A DNA stretch of 7,118 nt from Crocinitomicaceae bacterium (GCA_002694645.1 NZMV01000015.1:17033-24150); one strand, 5' to 3'. Shown: positions 1-7,065, numbered from the stretch's first letter. A program made the numbers and translations. The notes: generated by a model not told the origin, from the letters alone.

Positions 1-99
1 GTTTTTCTAAAAAAATTAAAACAGACCCATGATGTGGAGGCCGTAGCCCAGTCAAAAATTAGAAATACTATCCAAAAGTATTTTTTTTTCATGGTCTAA
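1..99 (+). CDS. Possible C-terminal end of a gene truncated by the left edge
   Basis: Frame 1 is open from the first base to a TAA at 97-99 and gives 32 residues ending in the segment KIRNTIQKYFFFMV. The composition (alternating charged and hydrophobic residues, with HDVEAVAQ upstream) resembles a real helical protein end more than translated intergenic DNA, and bases 22-55 are less AT-rich than the flanks. The family cannot be recognised from so short a piece. The frame overlaps the 3' end of the convergent lipoprotein gene by 11 bases, and its last Phe codons fall in a nine-T run. A weak hairpin also lies inside this stretch, which is awkward if the frame is truly coding. It could instead be a chance open frame. 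Confidence 0.45.
   Translation, partial: VFLKKLKQTHDVEAVAQSKIRNTIQKYFFFMV
63..89. terminator. Weak hairpin with adjacent T-run between convergent genes
   Basis: AAATACT (63-69) pairs perfectly with AGTATTT (77-83) around a seven-base loop. On the plus strand it runs into a tract of nine T at 81-89. On the minus strand it begins just after the stop of the lipoprotein gene and is followed by an interrupted U-rich tract. The stem has only one G-C pair, so it is weak. As a plus-strand terminator it would end RNA before the stop codon of the left-edge frame, so a role on the minus strand, or no role, is as likely. Confidence 0.3.
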
Positions 100-973
100 A
101 AATCACTTTTATATTGTCCAGTCTAACCCGGATATCGTCTTGCTGATCAGTGTTTTGAATTCTAAAGTAGAGGTCAAATTCTGTTGCGCTAGGAAAAAAG
201 TTGGTGGCATCAGGAATGTACAAATAGGTTTTATTCCACACTACTGTATCTAAAAAATCATAAGTAGGGATGAAGGTAATTAGAGGTTGTCTTACATAAG
301 ATGGTATAAAATTGTCTTTGTGAAGGATACCTACTTCAAACGGGTAGTTGTTAGCATAGTTCATTTCTATAAATGCAGGTACATTTATATTTTTAGGAAA
401 CTGATTGAATTCCAATTCATTTGTCCTCATTTCAAATATTTCTTGATTTGAACTTAACGCGATTTCACCTATGTTAGAACCATCAAATAAAATATCTGCT
501 GGCTGATCTATAATCACTAAATCAGTGTCAGAAATGATGAAGGTTTCAAATTTAGATTGTGGGTCTTCGAAATCTTCTAGCCAAATGTAAAGTTGTTCTT
601 CATACTCAGTTTCGGGGTATAACCATATAATGCTATCTGGTATTAGATTTACATCTAAAATGTAAGGTTTGTAAAAAGGATACTTGGTTCTATCTACAGA
701 AATGCCATTTTGTTTTATTCCAGGGTGAAGTTTTAAGGCATGATTGCCTTCAAAGTGAAGTGGGATGGTGTTAGGTAATTCATATACTCCTGCAAGGCTC
801 CCGTCAACATAAACCCATACGTCTGTAATTTTTTCACTAGCAGACCCCTGACTACTGTGTGTTATATCAAAATCAAATTCTTCTACGTGAATAAAGGAGG
901 GTATTTTTTCAGGTCTATCAAAAGTCTCGCAGCTCCAGAACAAAAAAATGAATATAACCCAACTATGCTTCAT
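89..973 (-). CDS. Probable lipoprotein of unknown function
   Basis: This 294-residue protein is not one I can assign to a named family. It begins with a very short export signal: MKH, then a hydrophobic stretch WVIFIFLFW, then Ser-Cys with Cys15 as the likely lipidated residue. The lipobox (F-W-S-C) is imperfect, with Phe where Leu, Val or Ile is usual at -3, so lipidation is probable rather than certain. The mature part has no membrane segment and is rich in aromatic and acidic residues in alternating patterns, suggesting beta-sandwich folds. Residues about 48-117 (around DVWVYVDGSLAGVYELP) look like one small domain. Residues about 135-294, ending in RVRLDNIKVIFRP, look like a second, jelly-roll-like domain. 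It lies 44 bases downstream of the oxidoreductase gene on the same strand and has its own -7-like motif. A place in the cell envelope follows from the signal; the role is unknown. Confidence 0.85.
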   Translation of the reverse strand: MKHSWVIFIFLFWSCETFDRPEKIPSFIHVEEFDFDITHSSQGSASEKITDVWVYVDGSLAGVYELPNTIPLHFEGNHALKLHPGIKQNGISVDRTKYPFYKPYILDVNLIPDSIIWLYPETEYEEQLYIWLEDFEDPQSKFETFIISDTDLVIIDQPADILFDGSNIGEIALSSNQEIFEMRTNELEFNQFPKNINVPAFIEMNYANNYPFEVGILHKDNFIPSYVRQPLITFIPTYDFLDTVVWNKTYLYIPDATNFFPSATEFDLYFRIQNTDQQDDIRVRLDNIKVIFRP

Positions 974-995
974 TAAAAATTGAACGCGAAAATAT

Positions 996-1003
996 CAAAT
1001 TTA
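996..1003 (-). promoter_or_regulatory. Candidate Bacteroidota -7 element for the lipoprotein gene
   Basis: Read on the minus strand, these bases are TAAATTTG, an exact match to the TAnnTTTG -7 consensus of the Bacteroidota primary sigma factor. It ends 22 bases before the lipoprotein start codon, leaving a short leader. No good TTG-like -33 element lies 17-23 bases upstream, and the region there is the 3' end of the oxidoreductase gene. The match could be chance in AT-rich DNA, in which case the two genes share one transcript. Confidence 0.35.
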
Positions 1004-1017
1004 TTGTGATTTTGAAG

Positions 1018-1989
1018 TTAATTTTGACCTACTGTGATTTGTTCTGAAATTTCAATAGCTAACTGCAATACTTTTTGTGCTGATAGGAGATCAACTTCTG
1101 GGCTTTTATTTTGATGTATTGAATTCACAAAAGATTTTAATTCTTCTTCAATGGGATTAGTTTCTGAAGATTTTTCAGTTTGCATCACTACTTTTTTCTT
1201 TCCTTTCGGGCCCAAATCAATGACCGGGACAAAAGGTTCTGGTTCCTTTAGTTCTTCTAGGCAAATTAATTCAAATTGTTTATTCAAAAAATCTACCGAT
1301 ATGTAAGAGTCTTTTTGAAAAAAGCGGGATTTCCTCATATTTTTAAGAGACATTCTACTGGCCGTTAAGTTGGCAACACACCCATTTAAGAATTCAATTC
1401 TTGCATTCGCTATATCTGGTGTGTCGCTTAGTACCGAAACACCACTAGCATGAATGCTTTTAATGGGGGAATTGACAACATGTAAAAGAATGTCTAAATC
1501 ATGAATCATAAGATCTAATACAACAGATACGTCTGTTCCTCTAGGGTTAAATTGAGCAAGTCTATGGGTTTCGATAAACTTAGGCTTGGAAATTTCTTTT
1601 GATGCTTTTTTGAAAGCAGGATTAAACCTTTCAACGTGGCCAACTTGGGCTTTTACATGATGCTTATTGGCTAGCTTAATTAGATTTTTTACTTCTGAAA
1701 TAGTGTGAGTAACAGGCTTTTCAATAAAAACATGTTTTCCGTTCACTATCGCTTGTTGTGCACAATAATAGTGGGAGAGTGTTGGCGTGACAATATCCAC
1801 AATATCGCAAACTTTTATTAAATCATCTAGACTTTCAAACGATTTTACATCAAGAGAAGTGGTAACCTGCTTACTTACATCATCATTGATGTCATAGAAC
1901 CCCATTAAATCTATAAATGAGGATTCCTTTAAAATTTTAAGATGAATTTTCCCTAGATGACCAGCTCCTACGACTCCAATTTTTAGCAT
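1018..1989 (-). CDS. Gfo/Idh/MocA-family NAD(P)-dependent sugar oxidoreductase
   Basis: This is a 323-residue cytoplasmic dehydrogenase of the glucose-fructose oxidoreductase / inositol dehydrogenase family. An N-terminal Rossmann fold (residues 1 to about 118) carries the nucleotide-binding glycines in GVVGAGHLG (5-13) and the family signature EKPVT at 90-94. The C-terminal alpha/beta domain begins near VGHVERFNP (116-124). Lys91 of EKP, Asp159 and His163 (in DLMIHD) are spaced like the Lys-Asp-His catalytic set known in this family. Length is normal and both ends look intact. Substrates in the family are sugars, sugar alcohols and nucleotide sugars. The VGHVERFNP motif is reminiscent of UDP-N-acetylglucosamine 3-dehydrogenases (GnnA type, for amide-linked lipid A), but that is a weak inference, since no partner aminotransferase is in the window. 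The gene diverges from pcm, and a -7 motif lies 18 bases upstream of its ATG. Confidence 0.93.
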   Translation of the reverse strand: MLKIGVVGAGHLGKIHLKILKESSFIDLMGFYDINDDVSKQVTTSLDVKSFESLDDLIKVCDIVDIVTPTLSHYYCAQQAIVNGKHVFIEKPVTHTISEVKNLIKLANKHHVKAQVGHVERFNPAFKKASKEISKPKFIETHRLAQFNPRGTDVSVVLDLMIHDLDILLHVVNSPIKSIHASGVSVLSDTPDIANARIEFLNGCVANLTASRMSLKNMRKSRFFQKDSYISVDFLNKQFELICLEELKEPEPFVPVIDLGPKGKKKVVMQTEKSSETNPIEEELKSFVNSIHQNKSPEVDLLSAQKVLQLAIEISEQITVGQN

Positions 1990-2004
1990 AACTATACTGA
2001 AACG

Positions 2005-2026
2005 ACCAAATTTAATAAATATTGGT
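2005..2026. promoter_or_regulatory. Imperfect dyad overlapping the oxidoreductase promoter
   Basis: ACCAA at 2005-2009 is mirrored by TTGGT at 2022-2026. Across the 22 bases, 8 of 11 symmetric positions pair. The dyad covers the predicted -7 box of the oxidoreductase promoter, a position where a dimeric repressor could act. No regulator gene is nearby, and dyads of this quality also arise by chance in AT-rich DNA. Confidence 0.2.
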
Positions 2027-2038
2027 TTTTATAATAAA
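2007..2038 (-). promoter_or_regulatory. Candidate promoter for the oxidoreductase gene
   Basis: On the minus strand, TTTA (2038-2035) is followed after 20 bases by TAAATTTG (2014-2007). The second box matches the Bacteroidota -7 consensus TAnnTTTG exactly. The first differs by one base from the usual -33 TTTG, and the spacing is within the known range. Transcription would begin near 2001, giving a leader of about a dozen bases before the ATG at 1989-1987. This is the best-formed promoter candidate in the window, but the DNA is AT-rich and no start site is measured. Confidence 0.45.
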
Positions 2039-2113
2039 TTATTAACACCAGATGTTAGCAATATTTGATATTCTAGTTGTTATTTTTCATTAAATGATAG
2101 TTCTTTTGTATAG

Positions 2114-2758
2114 ATGAATGAAGCGAAGTATATTGGTTTAAGAGGAAAGTTAGTTGAAGAACTTGAAAGCAAGGGAATCACAGATAGAAAGGTGCTAGAT
2201 GCGATAAATGTAATTCCAAGGCATCTTTTTCTAGATCCTGTCTTTCGAGATAAATTCGCATATGAGGATGCTGCTTTTCCGATAGGTGAAGGGCAAACCA
2301 TTAGTCAACCATTTACGGTAGCTTATCAAACTGAGCTTTTACATGCGAAAAAGGGGAGCAAGGTGTTAGAGATTGGGACCGGTTCTGGATACCAAACGGC
2401 TGTTTTGTGTCAGTTGGGTGTAAAGGTGCATTCTATTGAAAGACAGAAGAATTTGTTCAATAATGCAAAGCTTTTTTTAAATCAGAATGGATATAGGGCC
2501 CATCTTTATTTTGGAGATGGATTCAAAGGGAAACCTGCATTTGCCCCTTTTGATGGTATTATTGTAACCTGCGGTGCCCCATACGTTCCTGAAGAACTTA
2601 AATATCAATTGACCGTGGGTGGAAGAATGGTTATTCCTGTGGGTAAGCAAGATGTGCAACAAATGAAAGTAATTGTCCGTTTAGAAGATGAAGTATTCGA
2701 AGAAAACACCTATGGAGACTTTAAATTTGTACCTATGATAAAAAATATAAAAAACTAA
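2114..2758 (+). CDS. pcm: Protein-L-isoaspartate O-methyltransferase
   Basis: This 214-residue cytosolic enzyme transfers a methyl group from S-adenosylmethionine to L-isoaspartyl residues in aged proteins, which starts their repair to normal aspartate. The class I methyltransferase fold is clear. The family-specific segment FPIGEGQTISQP (55-66) forms part of the active site and contains the conserved Ser64. SAM motif I is VLEIGTGSGYQTAVL (84-98), a Gly-Asp-Gly follows at 134-136, motif II surrounds PFDGIIVTCGAP (145-156), and the GGRMVIPVG strand is at 169-177. Length is close to the roughly 208 residues of the E. coli enzyme. An in-frame TAG directly before the ATG fixes the start. There is no Shine-Dalgarno sequence and no convincing promoter in the 124-bp divergent gap. 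The next gene starts six bases after the stop, so the two are probably co-transcribed. It is not paired with surE as in E. coli. Confidence 0.96.
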   Translation: MNEAKYIGLRGKLVEELESKGITDRKVLDAINVIPRHLFLDPVFRDKFAYEDAAFPIGEGQTISQPFTVAYQTELLHAKKGSKVLEIGTGSGYQTAVLCQLGVKVHSIERQKNLFNNAKLFLNQNGYRAHLYFGDGFKGKPAFAPFDGIIVTCGAPYVPEELKYQLTVGGRMVIPVGKQDVQQMKVIVRLEDEVFEENTYGDFKFVPMIKNIKN

Positions 2759-2764
2759 AAATCA

Positions 2765-3472
2765 ATGGCTTATAATAATTCATATAAACAAACAATTAAA
2801 TACTTAATCATTTTATTTTTTCTGTTAGTATCTCCTTTTTATCATGCTCAAGATAGCATAAATACAACAGAAAAATACGTATCCATTGAAGGTCAAATAT
2901 ACCCTTCTTTTAACGTGGATCAGTATAGACCAAAAATAAAGTTAAGGTACTTTTTAAATGAAAAATCTGCCCTCCGATTTAATATCAACGTAAATAGAGA
3001 ATCGGATTATTTTGAGATTAGAGAAATCAATGGCAATGGAGTGGGAAGCGTAGAAAGAATTAATGCATTACATCATTTTTCTTTTGGTTATGAAGGATAT
3101 AAAAAATATAATAACACGTTAATATACACTGGAATTGAAGGTATCGTTGGTTTTGGAAGAAATGATGAATATGGATCAAGAACGGATTCTCTCATTTTTA
3201 TTCCGGATCAGAATTATAACATCAAAAGGCCTATCAGGCAATTTGGTATACGATTATTATGTGGTTTAGATCAATATCTGACAACAAATTTATTTATTGG
3301 AACAGAGATGGGAATTCAATTTATTCAAACCAATTATTTAGATGGCTCGTATCAAGTTTTAGATCAAAGTTCTCAAACTTCTTCAAATGTCACCTCAATT
3401 ATTCCAAAGTCCAATGAGCAAGTATTCTCATTAGGAGGTGTAGGTTGTTTGAGAATTGGTTGGGTTTTTTAA
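2765..3472 (+). CDS. Secreted outer-membrane beta-barrel-like protein, function unknown
   Basis: I do not recognise a named family for this 235-residue protein. It opens with a Sec signal peptide: basic residues Lys8 and Lys12, a hydrophobic core YLIILFFLLVSPF (13-25), and a likely cleavage after Ala28 (YHA|QDS). The mature part has many alternating hydrophobic/polar stretches such as IKLRYFL, ALRFNINV, HHFSFGYEGY, TGIEGIVGFG and NLFIGTEMGIQFI. These look like amphipathic beta-strands with polar loops between them. It ends in a glycine-rich strand closing with a terminal Phe, the signal seen on barrels inserted by the Bam machinery. A small barrel of about eight strands in the outer membrane is the best inference. 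Cys166 and Cys228 are the only cysteines. Its start is six bases after the pcm stop and in the same frame, so it is probably translated from the pcm transcript. No clear terminator follows it. Confidence 0.85.
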   Translation: MAYNNSYKQTIKYLIILFFLLVSPFYHAQDSINTTEKYVSIEGQIYPSFNVDQYRPKIKLRYFLNEKSALRFNINVNRESDYFEIREINGNGVGSVERINALHHFSFGYEGYKKYNNTLIYTGIEGIVGFGRNDEYGSRTDSLIFIPDQNYNIKRPIRQFGIRLLCGLDQYLTTNLFIGTEMGIQFIQTNYLDGSYQVLDQSSQTSSNVTSIIPKSNEQVFSLGGVGCLRIGWVF

Positions 3473-3523
3473 TCTGTTTACAGTTATTTAACATTGAATT
3501 ACGTGTATGTAATGTATTTCGTA

Positions 3524-3531
3524 TATATTTG
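3524..3531 (+). promoter_or_regulatory. Candidate -7 element for rpsO
   Basis: TATATTTG matches the Bacteroidota -7 consensus TAnnTTTG exactly and lies 38 bases before the rpsO ATG, giving a predicted leader of about 30 bases. The nearest TTG upstream (3494-3496) is 27 bases away, too far for a normal -33 box, so only half of the promoter is convincing. A separate promoter here is expected, because rpsO is not functionally tied to the upstream barrel gene. Confidence 0.4.
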
Positions 3532-3569
3532 CTGCCGTTTAGCATTACAATAACTTAAATAGTGTTGAT

Positions 3570-3839
3570 ATGTATTTAGATTCAGAAAAGAAAAGAGAAT
3601 TTTTTAAAAAGCACGGTAAGGGGGAGTCCGACACCGGTTCCGCAGAAGGTCAAATTGCATTGTTTACTTACAGAATTAGTCATTTGACCCAACATTTAAA
3701 AGCCAACAAGAAAGACTATAATACCCAAAGATCACTTATTAGATTAGTTGGGAAGAGAAGAAGTCAGTTGGATTATTTAAAGGATAAAGATATTGAACGA
3801 TACAGAGCGATTATCAAAAAATTAAAAATCAGAAGATAA
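3570..3839 (+). CDS. rpsO: 30S ribosomal protein S15
   Basis: S15 is an early-binding protein of the small ribosomal subunit. It contacts the 16S rRNA three-way junction of the central domain and takes part in an inter-subunit bridge. The 89-residue product has the usual length and the whole signature: DTGSAEGQIALFTYRI (21-36), HLTQHLK (38-44), LVGKRRSQLDYLK (59-71) and DIERYRAIIKKL at the C-terminus. The loop that reads Asp-His-His-Ser in E. coli is Asp-Tyr-Asn-Thr here; from memory a similar form occurs in other Bacteroidota, so I do not treat it as a defect. The ATG is the first usable start after an in-frame TAG at 3540, and no Shine-Dalgarno sequence precedes it. A strong hairpin lies between it and pnp, the usual partner downstream. 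Confidence 0.99.
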   Translation: MYLDSEKKREFFKKHGKGESDTGSAEGQIALFTYRISHLTQHLKANKKDYNTQRSLIRLVGKRRSQLDYLKDKDIERYRAIIKKLKIRR

Positions 3840-3864
3840 TTTAACTGTTAACATGTATTTGAGG

Positions 3865-3897
3865 GGACTATTGCGCTAGCGTAATGGTCCTTTTTTT
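3865..3897 (+). terminator. Intrinsic terminator between rpsO and pnp
   Basis: The arms 3865-3875 (GGACTATTGCG) and 3880-3890 (CGTAATGGTCC) form an 11-pair stem with two G-U pairs and a CTAG loop. A run of seven T (3891-3897) follows immediately. This is a good rho-independent terminator 25 bases after the rpsO stop. Only 21 bases lie between its T-run and the pnp start, too few for a complete promoter. It probably trims or attenuates transcription rather than fully separating the genes. Confidence 0.85.
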
Positions 3898-3918
3898 GTT
3901 AAAATTAAAATAAAATAA

Positions 3919-6069
3919 ATGAATATAATCAATGAAAAAATCAGTCTTCCGGGAGGAAAAGAAATCTCCATTGAGACTGGTAAATTAGCTAAGCAGGCAG
4001 ATGGTTCTGTGATAGTAAGGATGGGAGACACCATGTTATTGGCTACCGTAGTTTCCAATCCAGATGTAAAAGACGGAGTAGACTTTATGCCTTTGACCGT
4101 AGATTACAGAGAAAAGTTTACATCTACAGGTCGTTTTCCAGGAGGATTTCTCAAGAGGGAGGCAAGACCAAGTGATGAAGAAATATTAACCATGCGTTTA
4201 GTTGATAGGGCATTAAGACCGTTATTCCCAGATGATTTTCACGGAGATACACAGGTTATGATTCAGTTGATATCATCTGAAAAAGAAAATATGCCGGATG
4301 CTCTAGCTTGTTTGGCAGCTTCAACAGCTTTAGCTGTGTCAGATATTCCATTTAATGGACCTGTTTCGGAAGTTAGAATTGCTAAAAAGGACGGAAATCA
4401 CATCATAAATCCCACATTTGAAGAATTAAAAGGGGCAGATATGGATATGGTCATTGCTGGAACATTGGACAGCATTGTGATGGTGGAAGGTGAAATGAAT
4501 GAAGTAAGTGAAGCGGATATGCTTGAAGCTATAAAGGCTGCTCACGAGGTTATTAAAGACCAATGTAACTTACAGTTGACCATTGCATCTAAAGTGGCTA
4601 AATCAAGCCCAAAGAGAGAATATAGCCACGAAACACATGATGAAGAATTAAAAAATAAAATTCATGCTTTTGCCTATGATAAGTTTTATGACATTGCTAA
4701 GCAAGGTCTTGCTGATAAGAAGAAAAGAGGTGAACTTTTTGGCGCAGTAAAAGAGGAGTTTAAAGCTACTTTAACTGAAGAAGAACTAGCTGAAAATGGA
4801 TTTTTATTAGGTCAGTATTTTAAAGCTACCCAAAAAGAAGCTGTAAGAAGAGTAGTGCTTGATGAAAAAATCAGATTAGATGGCAGAAAAACAACAGAAA
4901 TAAGACCTATAGCTTGTGAAGTAGATTTCTTACCTGGATTTGTTCATGGTTCTGCCTTGTTTACAAGGGGTGAAACACAGTCTTTAACCGCTTTAACCTT
5001 AGGAAGTTCTCTAGATGTACAGCGTAAAGATGGAGCTTTAATGCAGGATGATTTAGATTTCTTATTACACTACAATTTCCCTCCTTTCTCCACAGGTGAA
5101 GCTAGACCAATTAGAGGGGTAAGTAGAAGAGAAGTAGGTCATGGAAATTTGGCACTAAGAGCTCTTAAACCTATGTTACCTGGAAAAGACGTTAATCCAT
5201 ATACAATCCGATTAGTTTCGGATATCTTGGAATCTAATGGTTCTTCATCTATGGCTACCGTATGTGCCGGTACGTTGGCGTTAATGGACGGTGGTGTAAA
5301 GATGAAAAGACCGGTTTCTGGAATTGCTATGGGATTAATTACAGATAACGAAGGTAAGTATGCTATTCTTTCAGATATTCTTGGTGACGAGGATCACTTA
5401 GGCGATATGGACTTTAAAGTTACTGGTACCGAAAATGGAATTACAGCATGTCAAATGGATATTAAAATTGATGGTTTAGATTATGAAATGCTTGAAAATG
5501 CACTAAATCAAGCTAAAGATGGTAGAATGCATATCCTAGGGGAAATGATGAAAGCTATGGATGCACCGAGAGCAGATTATAAATCATTTGTTCCTAGAAT
5601 TGAAACGGTTGAAGTTCCAGAAGATACCATTGGTGGAATCATTGGTAAAGGGGGAGAGACTATTCAGAAAATGCAAGAAGAAACCAATACTTCCATAAGC
5701 ATTGGGGATCCTGAAGATGGAATGGCTATCGTAGAAGTATTTGCAGACGATAAAGAAGGAATGGAAGAGGCGCTTAGAAGAATTAACCTAATTGCATATC
5801 CTCCAATACCTGAAGTAGGAGAGGTGTACAATGGTAAGGTGAAAAACATCGTTACTTTCGGAGCTTTCCTTGAGATTTTACCTGGAAACGATGCTTTGTT
5901 GCACATTTCTGAAATTGATCATAAGCGAGTAGAAAAGGTGGAAGATTATTTAAAAGTAGGAGATGAGCTTGAAGTAAAGCTAATTGGTAAAGATCCTAAG
6001 TCTGGTAAGCTTAAAATTTCAAGAAAAGCTCTTCTTGAAAAGCCTGCTCCAAAGCAAGAATCAGAGTAA
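3919..6069 (+). CDS. pnp: Polyribonucleotide nucleotidyltransferase (PNPase)
   Basis: This 716-residue enzyme degrades RNA from the 3' end by phosphorolysis, releasing nucleoside diphosphates. It works as a trimer in the cytoplasm, in mRNA decay and small-RNA metabolism. Domains in order are: a first RNase PH-like domain (about 10-145, with the RNA-path loop [15 protein letters not shown] at 67-81), a helical linker (about 240-310), the catalytic second RNase PH domain (about 318-545), a KH domain (about 562-622, GxxG at 576-579) and an S1 domain (about 632-702). The phosphate-binding GSSSMA (441-446) and the acidic cluster [10 protein letters not shown] (489-498), which supplies metal ligands, are intact. 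Length is close to the 711 residues of E. coli. An in-frame TAA directly before the ATG fixes the start, after an A-rich leader with no Shine-Dalgarno sequence. It follows rpsO and its terminator, so expression probably relies on readthrough. Confidence 0.99.
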   Translation: MNIINEKISLPGGKEISIETGKLAKQADGSVIVRMGDTMLLATVVSNPDVKDGVDFMPLTVDYREKFTSTGRFPGGFLKREARPSDEEILTMRLVDRALRPLFPDDFHGDTQVMIQLISSEKENMPDALACLAASTALAVSDIPFNGPVSEVRIAKKDGNHIINPTFEELKGADMDMVIAGTLDSIVMVEGEMNEVSEADMLEAIKAAHEVIKDQCNLQLTIASKVAKSSPKREYSHETHDEELKNKIHAFAYDKFYDIAKQGLADKKKRGELFGAVKEEFKATLTEEELAENGFLLGQYFKATQKEAVRRVVLDEKIRLDGRKTTEIRPIACEVDFLPGFVHGSALFTRGETQSLTALTLGSSLDVQRKDGALMQDDLDFLLHYNFPPFSTGEARPIRGVSRREVGHGNLALRALKPMLPGKDVNPYTIRLVSDILESNGSSSMATVCAGTLALMDGGVKMKRPVSGIAMGLITDNEGKYAILSDILGDEDHLGDMDFKVTGTENGITACQMDIKIDGLDYEMLENALNQAKDGRMHILGEMMKAMDAPRADYKSFVPRIETVEVPEDTIGGIIGKGGETIQKMQEETNTSISIGDPEDGMAIVEVFADDKEGMEEALRRINLIAYPPIPEVGEVYNGKVKNIVTFGAFLEILPGNDALLHISEIDHKRVEKVEDYLKVGDELEVKLIGKDPKSGKLKISRKALLEKPAPKQESE

Positions 6070-6089
6070 TTCAAATCAAATAATTATAG

Positions 6090-6117
6090 AAAAGCCACAT
6101 TTATTGTGGCTTTTTTT
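6090..6117 (+). terminator. Intrinsic terminator after pnp
   Basis: AAAAGCCACA (6090-6099) and TGTGGCTTTT (6105-6114) form a perfect 10-pair stem with a TTTAT loop. The T-run continues to 6117. It starts 21 bases after the pnp stop and is a textbook rho-independent terminator. The complementary A-run before the stem means it could also stop transcription from the right. It should isolate rpoD from the rpsO-pnp transcript. Confidence 0.92.
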
Positions 6118-6198
6118 GTTTATTTTTAGAAGGAATGTAACCTAATTTCGTTTTGGGACGTTATAGTATTTCCCATTTTCAATGGTTAACACACATAG

Positions 6199-7065
6199 AT
6201 GAGACAACTAAAAATAACCAAACAGGTCACCAATAGGGAGACCGCTTCGCTTGATAAATATCTTCAGGAAATTGGCCGTGTTGATTTGATTACAGCAGAG
6301 GAAGAAGTAGAATTGGCTAAGCGAATTAAAGAAGGAGATCATATTGCTCTTGAGCGTTTGGTTAAAGCAAACCTTCGTTTTGTAGTTTCTGTATCAAAGC
6401 AATATCAAAATCAAGGGTTAACCTTACCAGATTTAATTAACGAAGGAAATCTAGGGTTGATCAAAGCTGCTCAACGATTTGACGAAACCAGAGGTTTTAA
6501 ATTTATTTCTTATGCAGTTTGGTGGATTAGGCAATCTATTTTGCAGGCGTTGGCTGAACAATCTAGAATTGTACGTTTACCCTTGAATAAAATTGGTTCT
6601 ATCAATAAGATCAACAAACAGTTTTCTGCACTAGAACAAAAATTTGGACGCTCTCCAACACCAGAAGAAATTGCGGAGTCGTTGGATATTACTATCGAAG
6701 AGGTGAAGCAATCCATTAAAAATAGTGGTAGACACCTTTCTATGGATGCTCCTTTGTCTGATTCTGAAGATAGTAACAACATGTATGAGGTAATGTCGTC
6801 TGATGAGTCGCCTAAGCCCGATAAGATTCTGATGAATGAATCGTTGAGGAGAGAGATCGAACGATCCTTATCCACCTTAACGCCAAGAGAAGCGGATGTT
6901 ATTCGTTTGTATTTTGGTTTGAGCGGTAAACACCCTATGACCTTAGAAGAAATAGGAGAAAAGTTCGATTTAACTAGAGAACGAGTCCGTCAGATCAAAG
7001 AAAAGTCTATTCGTAGATTAAAACACACTTCTCGCAGTAAGTTGTTAAAATCTTACTTAGGTTAA
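6199..7065 (+). CDS. rpoD: Primary (housekeeping) RNA polymerase sigma factor, short Bacteroidota type
   Basis: This 288-residue sigma-70 family protein directs RNA polymerase to housekeeping promoters. It has region 1.2 (about 15-50), region 2 (about 51-123, with [18 protein letters not shown] at 78-95 for core binding and [17 protein letters not shown] at 105-121 for -10 melting and recognition), region 3 (about 128-200) and region 4 (about 222-280, with the helix-turn-helix [20 protein letters not shown] at 248-267). It lacks region 1.1 and the long non-conserved insert of E. coli RpoD, which is normal for the phylum, where this factor reads -33 TTTG and -7 TAnnTTTG. The opening [19 protein letters not shown] is typical of the family. 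An in-frame TAG just before the ATG fixes the start. The 81-bp gap after the pnp terminator must hold its promoter, but I see only a one-mismatch -7 match (6148-6155). Confidence 0.98.
   Translation: MRQLKITKQVTNRETASLDKYLQEIGRVDLITAEEEVELAKRIKEGDHIALERLVKANLRFVVSVSKQYQNQGLTLPDLINEGNLGLIKAAQRFDETRGFKFISYAVWWIRQSILQALAEQSRIVRLPLNKIGSINKINKQFSALEQKFGRSPTPEEIAESLDITIEEVKQSIKNSGRHLSMDAPLSDSEDSNNMYEVMSSDESPKPDKILMNESLRREIERSLSTLTPREADVIRLYFGLSGKHPMTLEEIGEKFDLTRERVRQIKEKSIRRLKHTSRSKLLKSYLG

Noticed and set aside
2077..2108. TTG (2077-2079) plus TTCTTTTG (2101-2108) as a pcm promoter
   Set aside because: The spacing of 21 is acceptable, but the -7 box lacks the conserved A. The transcript would also start at or just before the ATG, requiring a leaderless mRNA.
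2080..2301. Minus-strand open frame of 73 codons across the pcm start
   Set aside because: It lies opposite pcm, whose conserved motifs are clear, and its translation is Ser-rich and featureless, as expected of an antisense shadow.
3473..3500. Possible terminator after the barrel-like gene
   Set aside because: Only three- to four-pair stems can be drawn (for example CTG-TTTA-CAG) and no T-run follows.
3841..3852. TTAACTGTTAAC palindrome-like sequence after rpsO
   Set aside because: It is a five-pair stem with almost no loop and only AT-rich context; the real terminator follows directly at 3865.
3876..4058. Minus-strand open frame of 60 codons with a hydrophobic stretch near the pnp start
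   Set aside because: It is antisense to the conserved PNPase N-terminus and to the terminator. The hydrophobic run comes from the AT-rich leader and the terminator read backwards.
6510..6875. Minus-strand open frame of 121 codons inside rpoD
   Set aside because: It is entirely antisense to conserved sigma regions 2-4, has no recognisable motifs and is not preceded by a promoter-like box.
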